Numbered from the stretch's first letter, positions 53,478 to 62,105 are shown. The stretch is 64,000 bases of DNA from Acidovorax defluvii (GCA_003268905.1 QLTU01000020.1:1-64000), one strand, 5' to 3'. Notes: generated by a model not told the origin, from the letters alone. Translations and numbers: made by a program.

Positions 53478-54247
53478 CCGTGGCTATGGCGCCTGTGATT
53501 CCCCATGCCGTCTCGCGCCAGCGCACCGAGCGCCTGGCGCGCAGTTCCAAGCCCTTTCTGGCGCGCGGTGGCCCGCGCGGCGAGCGTTGCGCAGGCTGCC
53601 GCCTGCTGCCCAGCCACTGCCTGTGCGCCTTGCGCCCGGCCGTGCCCACGCGCGCGGGCGTGTGCCTGCTGATGGGCGACGTCGAGGCGCTCAAGCCCAG
53701 CAACACCGGCTGGCTGATCGCCGACGTGGTGGCCGACACCTTTGCCTTTGGCTGGGCGCGCACCGCCGTGCACCCGGATTTGCTGGCCCTGCTGGCCGAC
53801 CCGCAGTGGCAGCCGGTGGTGGTGTTTCCGGGGGACGGCGTGGCGCCCGAGCGGGTGCTGACCGGCCTTGCCTGCAACGCCGGCTCCGCGGCCCCGCACA
53901 GCGCCAGTGGCAAGCGCCCGCTGTTTGTGCTGCTCGACGGCACCTGGCCCGAGGCGCGCCGCATGTTTCGCAAAAGCCCTTATCTGGACCGCCTGCCCGT
54001 GCTCACCCTGCAGCCGGGGCAACGCTCGCGCTACCGCCTGCGCCATGCGCTGCACGATGACCACCTGTGCACCTCCGAGGTGGCCGCCCTGTGCCTGGAA
54101 CTGACGGGCGAGACCCGCGCGGCGCAAACCCTGGAGGCTTACCTTGACGTGTTCACGCACCACTATCTGCAGGCCAAAAACCAGCTGCCCGTGGATGAAA
54201 ACGATGCGCTGCACCAACGCCTGCGCGATCTGGGCGCGCAGGCCTGA
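53474..54247 (+). CDS. DTW-domain tRNA-modifying aminocarboxypropyltransferase-like protein
   Basis: This 257-residue protein has a zinc-like cluster CAGCRLLPSHCLCAL (about 36-50) and the DTW motif in LLDGTWPEARRMFRKS (about 157-172). DTW proteins of the TapT/YfiP group add the 3-amino-3-carboxypropyl group from SAM to uridine in tRNA. The start at ATG 53474 overlaps the methyltransferase stop, so the two SAM-using proteins are co-translated. Activity here is inferred from family. Confidence 0.88.
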   Translation: MTVAMAPVIPHAVSRQRTERLARSSKPFLARGGPRGERCAGCRLLPSHCLCALRPAVPTRAGVCLLMGDVEALKPSNTGWLIADVVADTFAFGWARTAVHPDLLALLADPQWQPVVVFPGDGVAPERVLTGLACNAGSAAPHSASGKRPLFVLLDGTWPEARRMFRKSPYLDRLPVLTLQPGQRSRYRLRHALHDDHLCTSEVAALCLELTGETRAAQTLEAYLDVFTHHYLQAKNQLPVDENDALHQRLRDLGAQA

Positions 54248-54336
54248 GATCGTGAACACGTTCTGAGCCACGTCCCACCCGGCACCAGCACCCGGTGCCG
54301 CGCCAGGGGATTGCGCCCCGGGCGCAAAATGCCCCC

Positions 54337-55215
54337 ATGAAAGCACCCCCCCGCCTGCAGTCCCTCATTGAGGAAGGCCTGATCGACACCGTGGTCCGCC
54401 AGCTCATGAGTGGCAAGGAAGCCATGGTTTTTGTGGTGCGCTGTGGCGACGAAACGCGCTGCGCCAAGATCTACAAAGAGGCCAACAACCGCAGCTTCCG
54501 CCAGGCCGTTGATTACACCGAAAACCGCAAGGTCAAAAACTCGCGCTCGGCCCGCGCCATGGCCAAGGGCAGCAAGTTTGGCCGCCAAGAACAAGAAGCC
54601 GCCTGGCAAAGCGCCGAGGTCGATGCGCTATACCGCCTGGCCGCCGCCGGCGTGCGCGTGCCGCAGCCCTATAACTTTCACGACGGCGTGCTGCTGATGG
54701 AGCTGGTGACCGATGCCCACGGTGACGCCGCCCCGCGCCTGAACGATGTGAGCTTTACGCCCGAAGACGCCCGCACACACCATGCCACCCTGGTGGCCGA
54801 GGTGGTGCGCATGCTGTGTGCGGGTGTGGTGCACGGCGATCTGTCGGAGTTCAACATCCTGCTGGCGCACCTGCCGGGCGCTGACGGCGAAGAGGGCCAC
54901 GATGGCCCCGTCATCATCGACCTGCCCCAGGCGGTGGACGCCGCAGGCAACAACCACGCCCAGCGCATGTTGCTGCGCGACGTGGCCAATCTGCGCGATT
55001 TTTTCGGCCAGTTCGCGCCCGAGCTGCGCACCACGCAATACGGCCCCGAAATCTGGAGCCTGTACCAAAGCGGCCTTCTGAGCAACGAAACCCCTTTGAC
55101 CGGCCGCTACGCGCCAGACCATGTCGACGTGGACATGCAGGCCGTGCTGCGCGAGATTGACGATGCCCGCGACGAAGACGCGGCGCGCAGGCTTCGCATG
55201 GCCACGGCGGCCTGA
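54337..55215 (+). CDS. RIO-type serine/threonine kinase-like protein
   Basis: This 292-residue protein has the RIO kinase layout: a nucleotide loop region (LMSGKEAMVFVV), catalytic Lys in CAKIYKEANNRSF, the insert KNSRSARAMAKGSKFG and catalytic loop VVHGDLSEFNILL. The metal-binding segment is VIIDLPQAVD in place of canonical DFG, as usual in RIO kinases. Bacterial RIO proteins are widespread with unclear substrates. ATG 54337 gives the family start (MKAPPRLQSLIEEG); an in-frame ATG at 54295 is less likely. Confidence 0.9.
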   Translation: MKAPPRLQSLIEEGLIDTVVRQLMSGKEAMVFVVRCGDETRCAKIYKEANNRSFRQAVDYTENRKVKNSRSARAMAKGSKFGRQEQEAAWQSAEVDALYRLAAAGVRVPQPYNFHDGVLLMELVTDAHGDAAPRLNDVSFTPEDARTHHATLVAEVVRMLCAGVVHGDLSEFNILLAHLPGADGEEGHDGPVIIDLPQAVDAAGNNHAQRMLLRDVANLRDFFGQFAPELRTTQYGPEIWSLYQSGLLSNETPLTGRYAPDHVDVDMQAVLREIDDARDEDAARRLRMATAA

Positions 55216-55313
55216 GCGCCAGGGGCGTGCCCGCAGCGCACTTTGTTCTGGCCACGGAGCCATTGCCTTACAGTAGCCGCCCCGCAGCATGCAAACCAAC
55301 ACACCAGCCCACG

Positions 55314-55580
55314 ATGGCTGCACCCTCTATGACCAAAGACCTGGCCCGACAGAACGAACTCAAACCCATGGCGCTGTGCGAGCCCTGCCAGGGCATCCAG
55401 CGCAACTGGCGCAAGGCGCCCGGCCACGCCGAGCTGGTGCAGCGCGGCAACCGCAAGGAAGACCGTGAACAGGGCCCCGTCACCATCACCCGCTATGTGT
55501 GCGACCGCTGCGGCACGGCGTGGGAGTATGAGAACGACAAGGACAACCAGAAAGCAGGCTGGTCCGTGGTGGGCCGGTAG
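55314..55580 (+). CDS. Small zinc-ribbon-like protein
   Basis: The 88-residue product contains two CxxC pairs, CEPCQG (about 27-32) and CDRCGTAWEYEND, spaced as a zinc ribbon, with charged residues between. Neither candidate start, ATG 55314 nor ATG 55329, has a good ribosome-binding site. An upstream in-frame ATG at 55227 is less likely. Function is unknown. It follows the RIO kinase gene in the same direction about 100 bp away. Confidence 0.65.
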   Translation: MAAPSMTKDLARQNELKPMALCEPCQGIQRNWRKAPGHAELVQRGNRKEDREQGPVTITRYVCDRCGTAWEYENDKDNQKAGWSVVGR

Positions 55581-55887
55581 TTGCACGGCAACGCGTTGCT
55601 ATCAAGATTGATAGCTATCAGCGCTTGATGGATAAGCGCTAGAGGCCATTTTTGCCTTAACCGTTGGCCGCACAAGCCGATGGACCGTGTCCATCGCCTC
55701 GGCAAAGCGCTACGCCTGCGGCTTTGCGAGCAAGCCGGGTGCATGGTGGGTGAATGGATCAGCCCATCAAATCGCCCATGAATCAACAGCTTGCACCGTT
55801 GCGTGAATGGATACACCGCCACGGCCCGCAGATGCGGCACCTTTTCACCTGGCCCGTGTCCCACCTCCGTTCAAGGAGATATTCCCC
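55581..55887. other. Intergenic region with a palindromic repeat
   Basis: The first 75 bases contain a full repeat copy (55597-55654). The remaining 230 bases have no convincing gene. A frame opening near 55807 is continuous with the DUF1439 gene but has no ribosome-binding site. The presumed promoter of the DUF1439 gene lies here. Confidence 0.5.
55597..55654. repeat. Comamonadaceae-type palindromic repeat
   Basis: TATCAAGATTGATAGCTATC then AGCGCTTGATGGATAAGCGCT and AGAGGCCATTTTTG. This is one of the most complete copies in the window. The 21-mer core is written in two overlapping parts: AGCGCTTGATGG and GGATAAGCGCT. Confidence 0.85.
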
Positions 55888-56460
55888 ATGCTGCATCGCA
55901 GACGATTTCTGACCACCACCTCCAGTGGCTTGGCCCTGGGCGCAGTGGCGCTGCTGCTGGGGCGTGGCGCGCTGGCGCAGCCCAGCTACACCGTGCCGTT
56001 GGCGCAGTTGCAGGAGATGGTGGCGCCCAAGTTTCCGCGCAGCGTGCCCGTGCAGGGCTTGTTTGACCTGACCCTGCAGGTGCCGCTGCTGCGCCTGCTG
56101 CCCGAGGTGAATCGCCTGGGCGCAACCATGGCGGTGGATGCCGCAGGCCCGGCCCTGCGGCGCAGCCATGCAGGCCTGTTCGACGTGGAATTTGCGCTGC
56201 GCTACGAGGCCAGCGACCGCACCCTGCGCGCCCACCAGATCCGGCTGGGGCGGCTGGATTTTCCGACCCTCAAGCCCGCTGTTGCGCAGCTCCTCAATGT
56301 CTACGCCCCCGTGCTGGCCGAGCAATCGCTGCGCGAAGTCACCCTGCACCAGCTGCGCCCGCAGGACACGGCCATGTTCGACGGCCTGGGCCTGCAGCCG
56401 GGGCCGATCACGGTGACGGCGAAGGGGCTGACGGTGGCTTTTGTGGGCAAGCCGCCTTGA
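55888..56460 (+). CDS. DUF1439 exported protein
   Basis: This 190-residue protein has a twin-arginine-like leader (RRRFLTTTSSGLALGAVALLL), with cleavage likely after LAQ at about 30. The mature part matches the DUF1439/YceB lipid-binding-like fold: YTVPLAQLQEMVAPKFPRSV near its start and DLTLQVPLLRLLPEVNRLG, here as LQVPLLRLLPEVNR. It lacks a lipobox cysteine, so it is soluble or anchored otherwise. AAGGAG lies 9-14 bases before ATG 55888 and decides the start. Function is unknown. Confidence 0.85.
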   Translation: MLHRRRFLTTTSSGLALGAVALLLGRGALAQPSYTVPLAQLQEMVAPKFPRSVPVQGLFDLTLQVPLLRLLPEVNRLGATMAVDAAGPALRRSHAGLFDVEFALRYEASDRTLRAHQIRLGRLDFPTLKPAVAQLLNVYAPVLAEQSLREVTLHQLRPQDTAMFDGLGLQPGPITVTAKGLTVAFVGKPP

Positions 56461-56465
56461 GGTGG

Positions 56466-56530
56466 ATTTTTAATCAAAAACAATAGCTGTATGCGCTTGC
56501 TGCATAAGCGCTTGAGGCTGTTTTGGCTTA
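56466..56530. repeat. Comamonadaceae-type palindromic repeat
   Basis: TTTTTAATCAAAAACAATAG then CTGTATGCGCTTGCTGCATA and AGCGCTTGAGGCTGTTTTGG. It starts 6 bp after the DUF1439 stop. Confidence 0.8.
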
Positions 56531-56707
56531 AATTTTGCCGCCAGGGCTGTGCGTGAGATGGCGGGCGTTGTCACAGGGCCATGCGCCACTGTCCTGCGCC
56601 TTGCACTGCACTGTTCCACGCAGCGACCTTTTGTGCGGCGTCGCAGGCCTTATCTTTGACAGACGCGCTGCCCGATCGCGGATGGCGTAAATCCAAGGAG
56701 CCCCCCC

Positions 56708-57781
56708 ATGCCGTCCACCCCCGTGTCTTTGTCTGCCGCCCAGCCCATCGTGCAAGCCCAGGCGCTGGGCCCGCTGTGGCCCACGATGGACCCGTTTTTG
56801 TTCTGCGCCCACCACGACGATGCCTACCCCGCAGGCAACACGGCGTTCGGACCGGCCGTGCCCATCGATGATCGCCAGATCGGCAGCGACTTCAGCCGCA
56901 AAGACGGCTGGAGCATGTACCACGGCGACACCGTGCCGGGCTTTCCGGGCCACCCGCACCGCGGCTTTGAAACCGTGACGCTGGTGCGCAAGGGGCTCAT
57001 CGACCATTCGGATTCGCTGGGCGCGGCCGCGCGCTTTGGTGGCGGTGATGTGCAGTGGGTCACCGCCGGCAAGGGCATCGTGCACTCCGAGATGTTCCCG
57101 CTGCTCAACGCCACCGAGCCCAATCCGCTCGAACTCTTTCAGATCTGGTTGAACCTGCCTGCCAAGAGCAAGATGGTGGAGCCCCACTTCACCATGCTCT
57201 GGAACGAGCGCATTCCGCGCCTGGTGCGGCATGACGCGGCAGGCCGCACCACCACGGTGACCGTGGTGGCCGGTGCCTTGCCGGGCGCCGCTGCACCGCT
57301 GGCGCCGCCCCCCGAATCGTGGGCTTCGCAGCCTGAGGGCGATGTGGCCATCTGGACCTTGCACATGGAGCCTGGCGCACAGTGGACGCTGCCTGCCGCA
57401 CAAGGCCAGGGCACACGCCGCATGCTGTATTTCTTTGGGGGTGACAGCCTGCGTGTGGGCCCGCAGGACGTGGGACAGCACGCCGCGTTGGAGCTGGTGG
57501 CAGGGCAGGACTGGCCATTGACCAACACCGGCGCAGCGCCCGTGGAATGCCTGCTGCTGCAAGGCCAGCCCATTGGCGAGCCCGTGGCGCAGTACGGCCC
57601 TTTCGTGATGAACACGCAGGCCGAAATCATGCAGGCCATGAACGACTACCGCCGCACCCAGTTTGGCGGCTGGCCCTGGGCCGAGCAGGACCCGGTGCAT
57701 GGCACCGAGGCGCGGCGGTTTGCGCGCTACCCGGGGCAGACGGACGAAGAACGCCCTGCTCAGTCCGTGGCTGCCGGGTAG
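56708..57781 (+). CDS. Pirin-family bicupin protein
   Basis: This 357-residue protein has the pirin N-terminal cupin with metal ligands in GFPGHPHRGFETVT (His-x-His) and the later WVTAGKGIVHSEMF. A C-terminal cupin follows (YGPFVMNTQAEIMQAMNDY, split as GPFVMNTQAEIMQAM). Pirins are iron-binding; some have quercetinase activity and others act as redox-sensitive regulators. It is at the long end of the family because of an insertion around residues 195-225 (Pro/Ala-rich). AAGGAG lies 8-13 bases before the ATG. Confidence 0.9.
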   Translation: MPSTPVSLSAAQPIVQAQALGPLWPTMDPFLFCAHHDDAYPAGNTAFGPAVPIDDRQIGSDFSRKDGWSMYHGDTVPGFPGHPHRGFETVTLVRKGLIDHSDSLGAAARFGGGDVQWVTAGKGIVHSEMFPLLNATEPNPLELFQIWLNLPAKSKMVEPHFTMLWNERIPRLVRHDAAGRTTTVTVVAGALPGAAAPLAPPPESWASQPEGDVAIWTLHMEPGAQWTLPAAQGQGTRRMLYFFGGDSLRVGPQDVGQHAALELVAGQDWPLTNTGAAPVECLLLQGQPIGEPVAQYGPFVMNTQAEIMQAMNDYRRTQFGGWPWAEQDPVHGTEARRFARYPGQTDEERPAQSVAAG

Positions 57782-57931
57782 GTCCACCTGCTTTCGGCCC
57801 CACAGTCAGCGTGTTTTGGGGCCCGGGCGGCGCCTCGTGGACAATCCACGCTTTCCATGCACGCGCGGGTGCCGGGGTTGATCCTGCTGCACCGCCGCGC
57901 CGCTTCCCCGACCGAAACCGCAAACACCACC

Positions 57932-58405
57932 ATGGCCACCATCACCAAAGACACCGCTGTCACCATCACCTACAAAGTCACCACGCCCCAGGGCAAGCCG
58001 CTGGACGGCGGCAGCCTGTCGTACCTGCATGGTGGCTATGAAAACATCTTTCCAAAGGTGGAGGCCGCCCTTGAAGGGCAGGCGGTGGGCTTCAGCACCG
58101 CGCTGGACCTGGCCGTGGAAGACGCCTTTGGCGCCCGCGACGAAAGCCTGGTGCGCACGATCCCCAAAGCCGAGTTCCCGCCCGGCGTGAAGGTCGGTGG
58201 CCAGCTGCAGGGTGTGGGCGCAGACGGCCAGCCGGCCGTGTTCAACGTGGTCAAGATCAAGGGCCCCGAAGTGCACCTGGACGGCAACCACCCGCTGGCA
58301 GGCCAGGCGCTGAAATTCAGCTGCAAGGTGACCGAAGTGCGCGCCGCCAGCGCCGAAGAAATTGCGCACCGCCATGTGCATGGGGCCCACGGACACCAGC
58401 ACTGA
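57932..58405 (+). CDS. slyD: SlyD-like FKBP peptidyl-prolyl isomerase
   Basis: This 157-residue protein is a folding helper with a split FKBP domain: KDTAVTITYKVTTPQGKPLDGG, here VTITYKVTTPQGKPLD, then LSYLHGGYENIFPKVEAAL. The inserted flap domain has PKAEFPPGVKVGGQLQG. It ends in a short His-rich tail (HRHVHGAHGHQH) like metal-binding SlyD. ATG 57932 matches the family start; the in-frame upstream extension is unlike it. It is followed by a hexamer repeat tract and the glutaredoxin-like gene. Confidence 0.9.
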   Translation: MATITKDTAVTITYKVTTPQGKPLDGGSLSYLHGGYENIFPKVEAALEGQAVGFSTALDLAVEDAFGARDESLVRTIPKAEFPPGVKVGGQLQGVGADGQPAVFNVVKIKGPEVHLDGNHPLAGQALKFSCKVTEVRAASAEEIAHRHVHGAHGHQH

Positions 58406-58504
58406 CGTGCTGCGGGCCCCCCTGGGCCCGTCGGTGCACCCGCTGCAGGCCGCTGTAGAAGCGCCGGAGGCCCAAGCGTGCCCACGCCCCGTGCTGCCCC
58501 GCCG

Positions 58505-58570
58505 CCTGCACCTGCACTTGCACTTGCACTTGCACCTGCACCTGCACCTGCACCTGCACCTGCACTTGCC
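58505..58570. repeat. Hexanucleotide tandem repeat (CCTGCA/CTTGCA), about 11 units
   Basis: Eleven adjacent 6-mers: two CCTGCA, three CTTGCA, five CCTGCA and a final CTTGCC. The tract lies in the 250-bp gap between slyD and the glutaredoxin-like gene, ending about 85 bp upstream of the latter's start. Such tracts can vary in copy number by slippage, which would change promoter or leader length in 6-bp steps. Confidence 0.85.
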
Positions 58571-58656
58571 CATTGGCGCGCCGGTCGTCACCCACCCGCC
58601 CGTCGCCCGCTTTTCCCCACGCCAGACCACCACCGTCTCGCCACCAGGAGCTTTTC

Positions 58657-59025
58657 ATGCACCGCACCATATTGGAAGAGAACGCCATCCACCCCGCCAT
58701 TCGGGCGCAAGTGGCAGCGCTCCACCGCGAGTTGATCGACGAGGTGCAGACCACCGTCCGCGCCCATGCGGTGGTGGTGATCGGCATGTCGGGCAACCCG
58801 TTTGTGGGCAAGGCGCGCAAGGCGCTGGATGCCGCCGGGGTGCCGCATGAATACCGGGAGTTTGGCAGCTACCTCTCGCAATGGCGCCGTCGCAACGCCC
58901 TCAAGATGTGGACCGGCTGGCCCACGTTTCCCATGGTGTTCGTGCGCGGCGTGCTGGTGGGCGGGTGTGACGATGTGCGGGCGCTCATCGCCTCGGGCGA
59001 GCTGGCCAAGTTGCTGGCCACTTGA
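58657..59025 (+). CDS. Glutaredoxin-like protein without active-site cysteine
   Basis: This 122-residue protein has the monothiol-glutaredoxin layout: a helix (HPAIRAQVAALHRELIDEV), strand VVVIGMSGNPF in place of the CGFS region, then KARKALDAAGVPHEYREFG. The later blocks WTGWPTFPMVFVRGVLVGGCDDV carry the conserved TFP and GG motifs. The catalytic cysteine position reads MSGNPFVGKAR, with no Cys, so redox activity of the normal kind is unlikely. The only Cys is in GGCDD near the end. AGGAG lies 7-11 bases before ATG 58657. Confidence 0.82.
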   Translation: MHRTILEENAIHPAIRAQVAALHRELIDEVQTTVRAHAVVVIGMSGNPFVGKARKALDAAGVPHEYREFGSYLSQWRRRNALKMWTGWPTFPMVFVRGVLVGGCDDVRALIASGELAKLLAT

Positions 59026-59289
59026 GTCCGCTGGAGCCCCTTTTTTGGCCGCTGGCGTGACCTGGCTACCAGGTAGCGGCGAACGGGGGCGTTTTGCCTG
59101 GTGGGCTGGTGCAGCCTAGCCTCTGCCTGGCTGATCTGTCCGAAGGTCGGGAGCGCAGCATTTCGCCCGATGAACCGTCCGCATTGACGCGTAACCCCGT
59201 CGACACGCGAAGGCACGAGGTGAAGTGGTGCCTGGGGTTTTTGTGGGGGCTGCGCACCGAATAGCCTGCGGGCTGCTCCAATCGCTCCC

Positions 59290-59965
59290 ATGCAACTTCA
59301 CGACGACATGACCCTGCGGGTGACCGCACTGCCTGCCGATGCCCAGTGGGCGCCCTCGCCCCTGGCGGGTGTCGAGCGCCGCATGCTCGACCGATCGGGT
59401 GGCGAGGTGGCGCGGGCCACCAGCATCGTGCGCTATGCACCCGGTGCGCGCTTTGACCGCCATGTTCACGGCGGCGGCGAGGAAATTCTGGTGCTGGAAG
59501 GTGTGTTCTCCGACGAGTCGGGTGACCACCCGGCGGGCACCTACCTGCGCAACCCGCCGGGCAGCGCCCATGCCCCGTTTTCGCGCGAGGGCTGTGTGTT
59601 GTTCGTGAAGCTGTGGCAGTTCACCGCGGGTGACACGGCAGCGCTGCGCCCTGGACACCCGCGCGGGAGAGTGGCGGCAGGGCCTGGTGCCCGGCCTGAC
59701 CGTACTGCCGCTGCATTCGCATGATGGCATTGACACCGCGCTGGTGCGCTGGGCGCCCCACACCCGGTTTCAACCCCACACCCATCCGGGCGGCGAAGAG
59801 ATTCTGGTGCTGCAAGGGGTTTTTTCTGACGAATGGGGCCACTACCCGCAGGGCAGCTGGCTGCGCAGCCCGCGCTGGAGCCAGCACGCGCCGTTCACCG
59901 AGGCCGAGGGCGCGCTGATTCTGGTGAAGGCGGGGCACTTGGGCGCGACGTTTCTGGCACCCTGA
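59290..59965 (+). pseudogene. ChrR-like double-cupin protein with apparent single-base frameshift
   Basis: Frame one from ATG 59290 encodes a cupin with [27 protein letters not shown], here [18 protein letters not shown], and runs to [14 protein letters not shown]. It then drifts into Pro/Arg-rich nonsense. A second frame (59630-59965) continues with [15 protein letters not shown] and a second cupin, [20 protein letters not shown]. Removing one C from the CCC run at 59649-59651 joins them as [15 protein letters not shown], giving one protein of about 224 residues with two ChrR-like cupins. It is either an inactivating mutation, a sequencing error, or less likely programmed frameshifting. Confidence 0.8.
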
Positions 59966-60537
59966 GGTGCGGTAGTGCATTGCCGCCGTGGTGGTGGCAA
60001 CCTCTTCGCCAGTCCCCCCCCTCTCGTTGTTGTTGTAGAAGTCTCCGTGGCCGTCGCAACTGTGGTGGCTGGTTTGCTGCGCAGGCTTGGCGGCCGGTGC
60101 CCCTGCAATCCGCCGCTGGGGCACGGTGGTCATGGCAGCCACCATCTGGGCGCTGCGCTGGTGCGCGGTTTGGGTCAATGCGCTGATCCGGGCCGCCTCG
60201 GGCAGATTGCGCCAGTAGCGCGTGGGCATCTCTTCTTTTCACCATGTTCGGCTTGGGCCGCGCGGGGGTGAAGAGGTGGCAGTAGTCGGTGAGCCACACA
60301 GCGCGGGCCATGTGGTGCGCCTGCAGGCGGGCGGCGTGCAGCGGGTCGTGGTGCAATCAGCGGCAGTGCGCGCGCCGCGTCGGGCTTGGGCGCTTGAGGT
60401 TCAGGGCGGCCTCGGTGCTTGGCTGCGGCTTGCACGCAATGGCAGGGATGCAGCGCAATTCACTCCCACGAGGTGTGACATCGGCGGGCGCAGTCTGCGC
60501 CGCATCGGCGCGCCTTTCAGACCGGTCCGTTGGCCCG
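59966..60537. other. Gap between cupin and PuuD-like gene, holds only a gene remnant
   Basis: About 570 bases without an intact gene. The middle (60130-60350) contains the remnant described separately. The flanks show no family signature in any frame. Several overlapping open frames are low-complexity Ala/Arg/Pro products of high GC. Confidence 0.45.
60130..60350 (-). pseudogene. Remnant of a DUF4130 / UdgX-like C-terminus
   Basis: On the minus strand one frame reads AVWLTDYCHLFTPARPKPNMVKR, given here as DYCHLFTPARPKPNMVK. The next frame continues MPTRYWRNLPEAARISALT then RSAQMVAAM. Together these match the ending of the DUF4130 family (a 'Y-x-x-IFNPARLKxKxMxxEMPxRYWxxLPE' pattern) found in radical-SAM-partner and UdgX-type proteins. 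One extra A near 60229-60236 separates the frames. Upstream sequence is not recognisable, so only the C-terminal part survives. Confidence 0.5.
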
Positions 60538-61422
60538 CTATGGCGCCGCCGCCTTGTCTCTGCGCAACGCACTGCGCAGCAGCCTCGTCGCCCGGTCCCG
60601 TAGCCCCGCAGGCTGGTCCCGCCGCGCCAGCGGGTTCGCCTTGGCTTGTGCACACGCCGCCAGAAAGTCGTTGAGGATGGCAGTGTCGTCCAGCGTGTCT
60701 GAACCGGCCCGGTGGAACTCGGGGTGCCACTGCGTGGCCGCGATGTAGCCGCGCCCCGGCGCGGGTTTGAGGCGTATGGCCTCGGGCACGCCGTCGGGCT
60801 CGCTCAGCGCCTCCACCACAAAGTCGGGCGCCACGCGCTTGATGCCCTGGTGGTGGATGCTGTTCACGCGCGCGCGCGGTGTGTTGGGGTAAAGCTTTGC
60901 CAGATGCGAGTCGGCCACGATGTGGATATCGTGGAAGTGCTGGTCGTACGTGGTGGCATTGCGGTGCTGCAGTGCACCGGGGTGCTGGGTCTGCAGGTCC
61001 TGGTAGAGCGCGCCGCCAAACGCCACGTTGATGAGTTGCAGGCCCCGGCAGACACCGAAAATGGGTTTGCCCACTTCGGCAAACGCTTTCACCACGGCCA
61101 GGTCGTAGAGGTCGCGCACACGGTCGCCCAACCACTCCTCGCGCAGGGCCTCCTCACCGTAGTTGCCGGGCCACACGTCAGCGCCACCGTGCATGACCAC
61201 ACCGTCCAGCCACTGGGCATAGTGCGCCAGCGTCACATCGCCGCGCGCGGTCTCGCCCGTGGGGCAGGGCACCATGACCACCATGGCCCCGGCGGACATG
61301 ATCCAGTGCGCAATGGACTGCTCGACATACTGCAGGGTCTTGCCCGTGAACAGCGGGCGCGCGGGGTCGGCGTGCTGGAAGCAGGCTGAAAGACCAATCT
61401 TGAGGCGGCGGGAGGCGGGCAT
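60538..61422 (-). CDS. Class I glutamine-amidotransferase-like peptidase C26 (PuuD-like)
   Basis: This 294-residue protein resembles gamma-glutamyl-gamma-aminobutyrate hydrolases. It has the nucleophile elbow GKPIFGVCRGLQLINVAFGG, written GVCRGLQLINV with catalytic Cys, and the His/Glu of the triad in TQWHPEFH. The early block DGVVMHGGADVWPGNYG is typical of the family. The start ATG 61422 has GGAG 8-12 bases upstream; longer frames reach 61668 without one. The C-terminal 45 residues are Arg/Ala-rich. The substrate could be gamma-glutamyl-GABA or a related compound. Confidence 0.88.
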   Translation of the reverse strand: MPASRRLKIGLSACFQHADPARPLFTGKTLQYVEQSIAHWIMSAGAMVVMVPCPTGETARGDVTLAHYAQWLDGVVMHGGADVWPGNYGEEALREEWLGDRVRDLYDLAVVKAFAEVGKPIFGVCRGLQLINVAFGGALYQDLQTQHPGALQHRNATTYDQHFHDIHIVADSHLAKLYPNTPRARVNSIHHQGIKRVAPDFVVEALSEPDGVPEAIRLKPAPGRGYIAATQWHPEFHRAGSDTLDDTAILNDFLAACAQAKANPLARRDQPAGLRDRATRLLRSALRRDKAAAP

Positions 61423-61757
61423 GAAGAAGCTCCGAAGGGGACGCAGGGCGGTTTGCACCAAGTCCCGGTGGGGGAATCGTGCAATTGTCTTTGTAGCACT
61501 ACAGGCCCGCAACGTCTGTAGGAAGGCGCCGTGCTTGCCCCGCGCAGTGCCAGTTCGGGCGCGCGGCGGGGCGTTTGTCATGAGATCGCCAGGAGGCATC
61601 GGCCGTTTCTCTGGCTTCGCCATGGCACCTTGATCCCTGTGGGCTGGTGCGCCATTGACTGGCGTCAAGCTTCACAATCCGGATGCGTGCATGATGCCAA
61701 CATACCGATGGCCGTGACTGCGCTGCCATGTCGTTTCAACTTCACAAGGAGTGCCCT
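61423..61757. other. 335-bp divergent intergenic region
   Basis: It separates the minus-strand PuuD-like gene from the plus-strand HPF-like gene. No open frame with a family signature is visible. The 3' end contains the ribosome-binding site AAGGAG (61746-61751). Promoters for both genes presumably lie here, but none could be assigned confidently. Confidence 0.5.
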
Positions 61758-62105
61758 ATGCAAGTACAAGTACACACCGATGACCATATCCATGGCGGCG
61801 AGTCCCTGGCGCAATGGATTCAAGACGAGTCGGGCACCCGGCTTGCGCGTTTTCGCGAAAACATCACGCGCCTGGAGGTGTTTCTGACCGATGTGGATGC
61901 AGGCAAGTCCGGGGCGGAAGACAAGCGCTGCCGCATCGAGGCCCGCGTGGCCGGCCGCCAGCCGGTGGCCGTGACGGCCGAGGCCGACAAGATGGCCACT
62001 GCGTTCATCAGTGCGGTGGACAAGCTCACACGCGCACTGGATGCAGACCTGGGCCGGGTGAAAGATCGCCACGGGCGCGACACCATCCGTGACGCACAGG
62101 AATAA
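61758..62105 (+). CDS. HPF/RaiA-like ribosome-associated protein
   Basis: This 115-residue protein has the beta-alpha-beta-beta-beta-alpha pattern of the hibernation-factor/RaiA family. RLARFRENITRLEVFLTDVDAGKSG is given here as FRENITRLEVFLTDVD, then CRIEARVAGRQPVAVTAEAD and a last helix AFISAVDKLTRALDADLGR. It may bind ribosomes under stress or be a divergent member. AAGGAG 6-11 bases before ATG 61758 decides the start over an in-frame ATG at 61728. It ends in a terminator shared with gap. Confidence 0.85.
   Translation: MQVQVHTDDHIHGGESLAQWIQDESGTRLARFRENITRLEVFLTDVDAGKSGAEDKRCRIEARVAGRQPVAVTAEADKMATAFISAVDKLTRALDADLGRVKDRHGRDTIRDAQE

Noticed and set aside
58505-58570. Tandem repeats as a CRISPR array
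   Set aside because: The units are 6 bp with no spacers; it is a simple-sequence tract.
59290-59724. First cupin frame as a complete single-domain protein
   Set aside because: Its last 45 residues are frame-shifted low-complexity sequence, and the expected continuation is present in the next frame.
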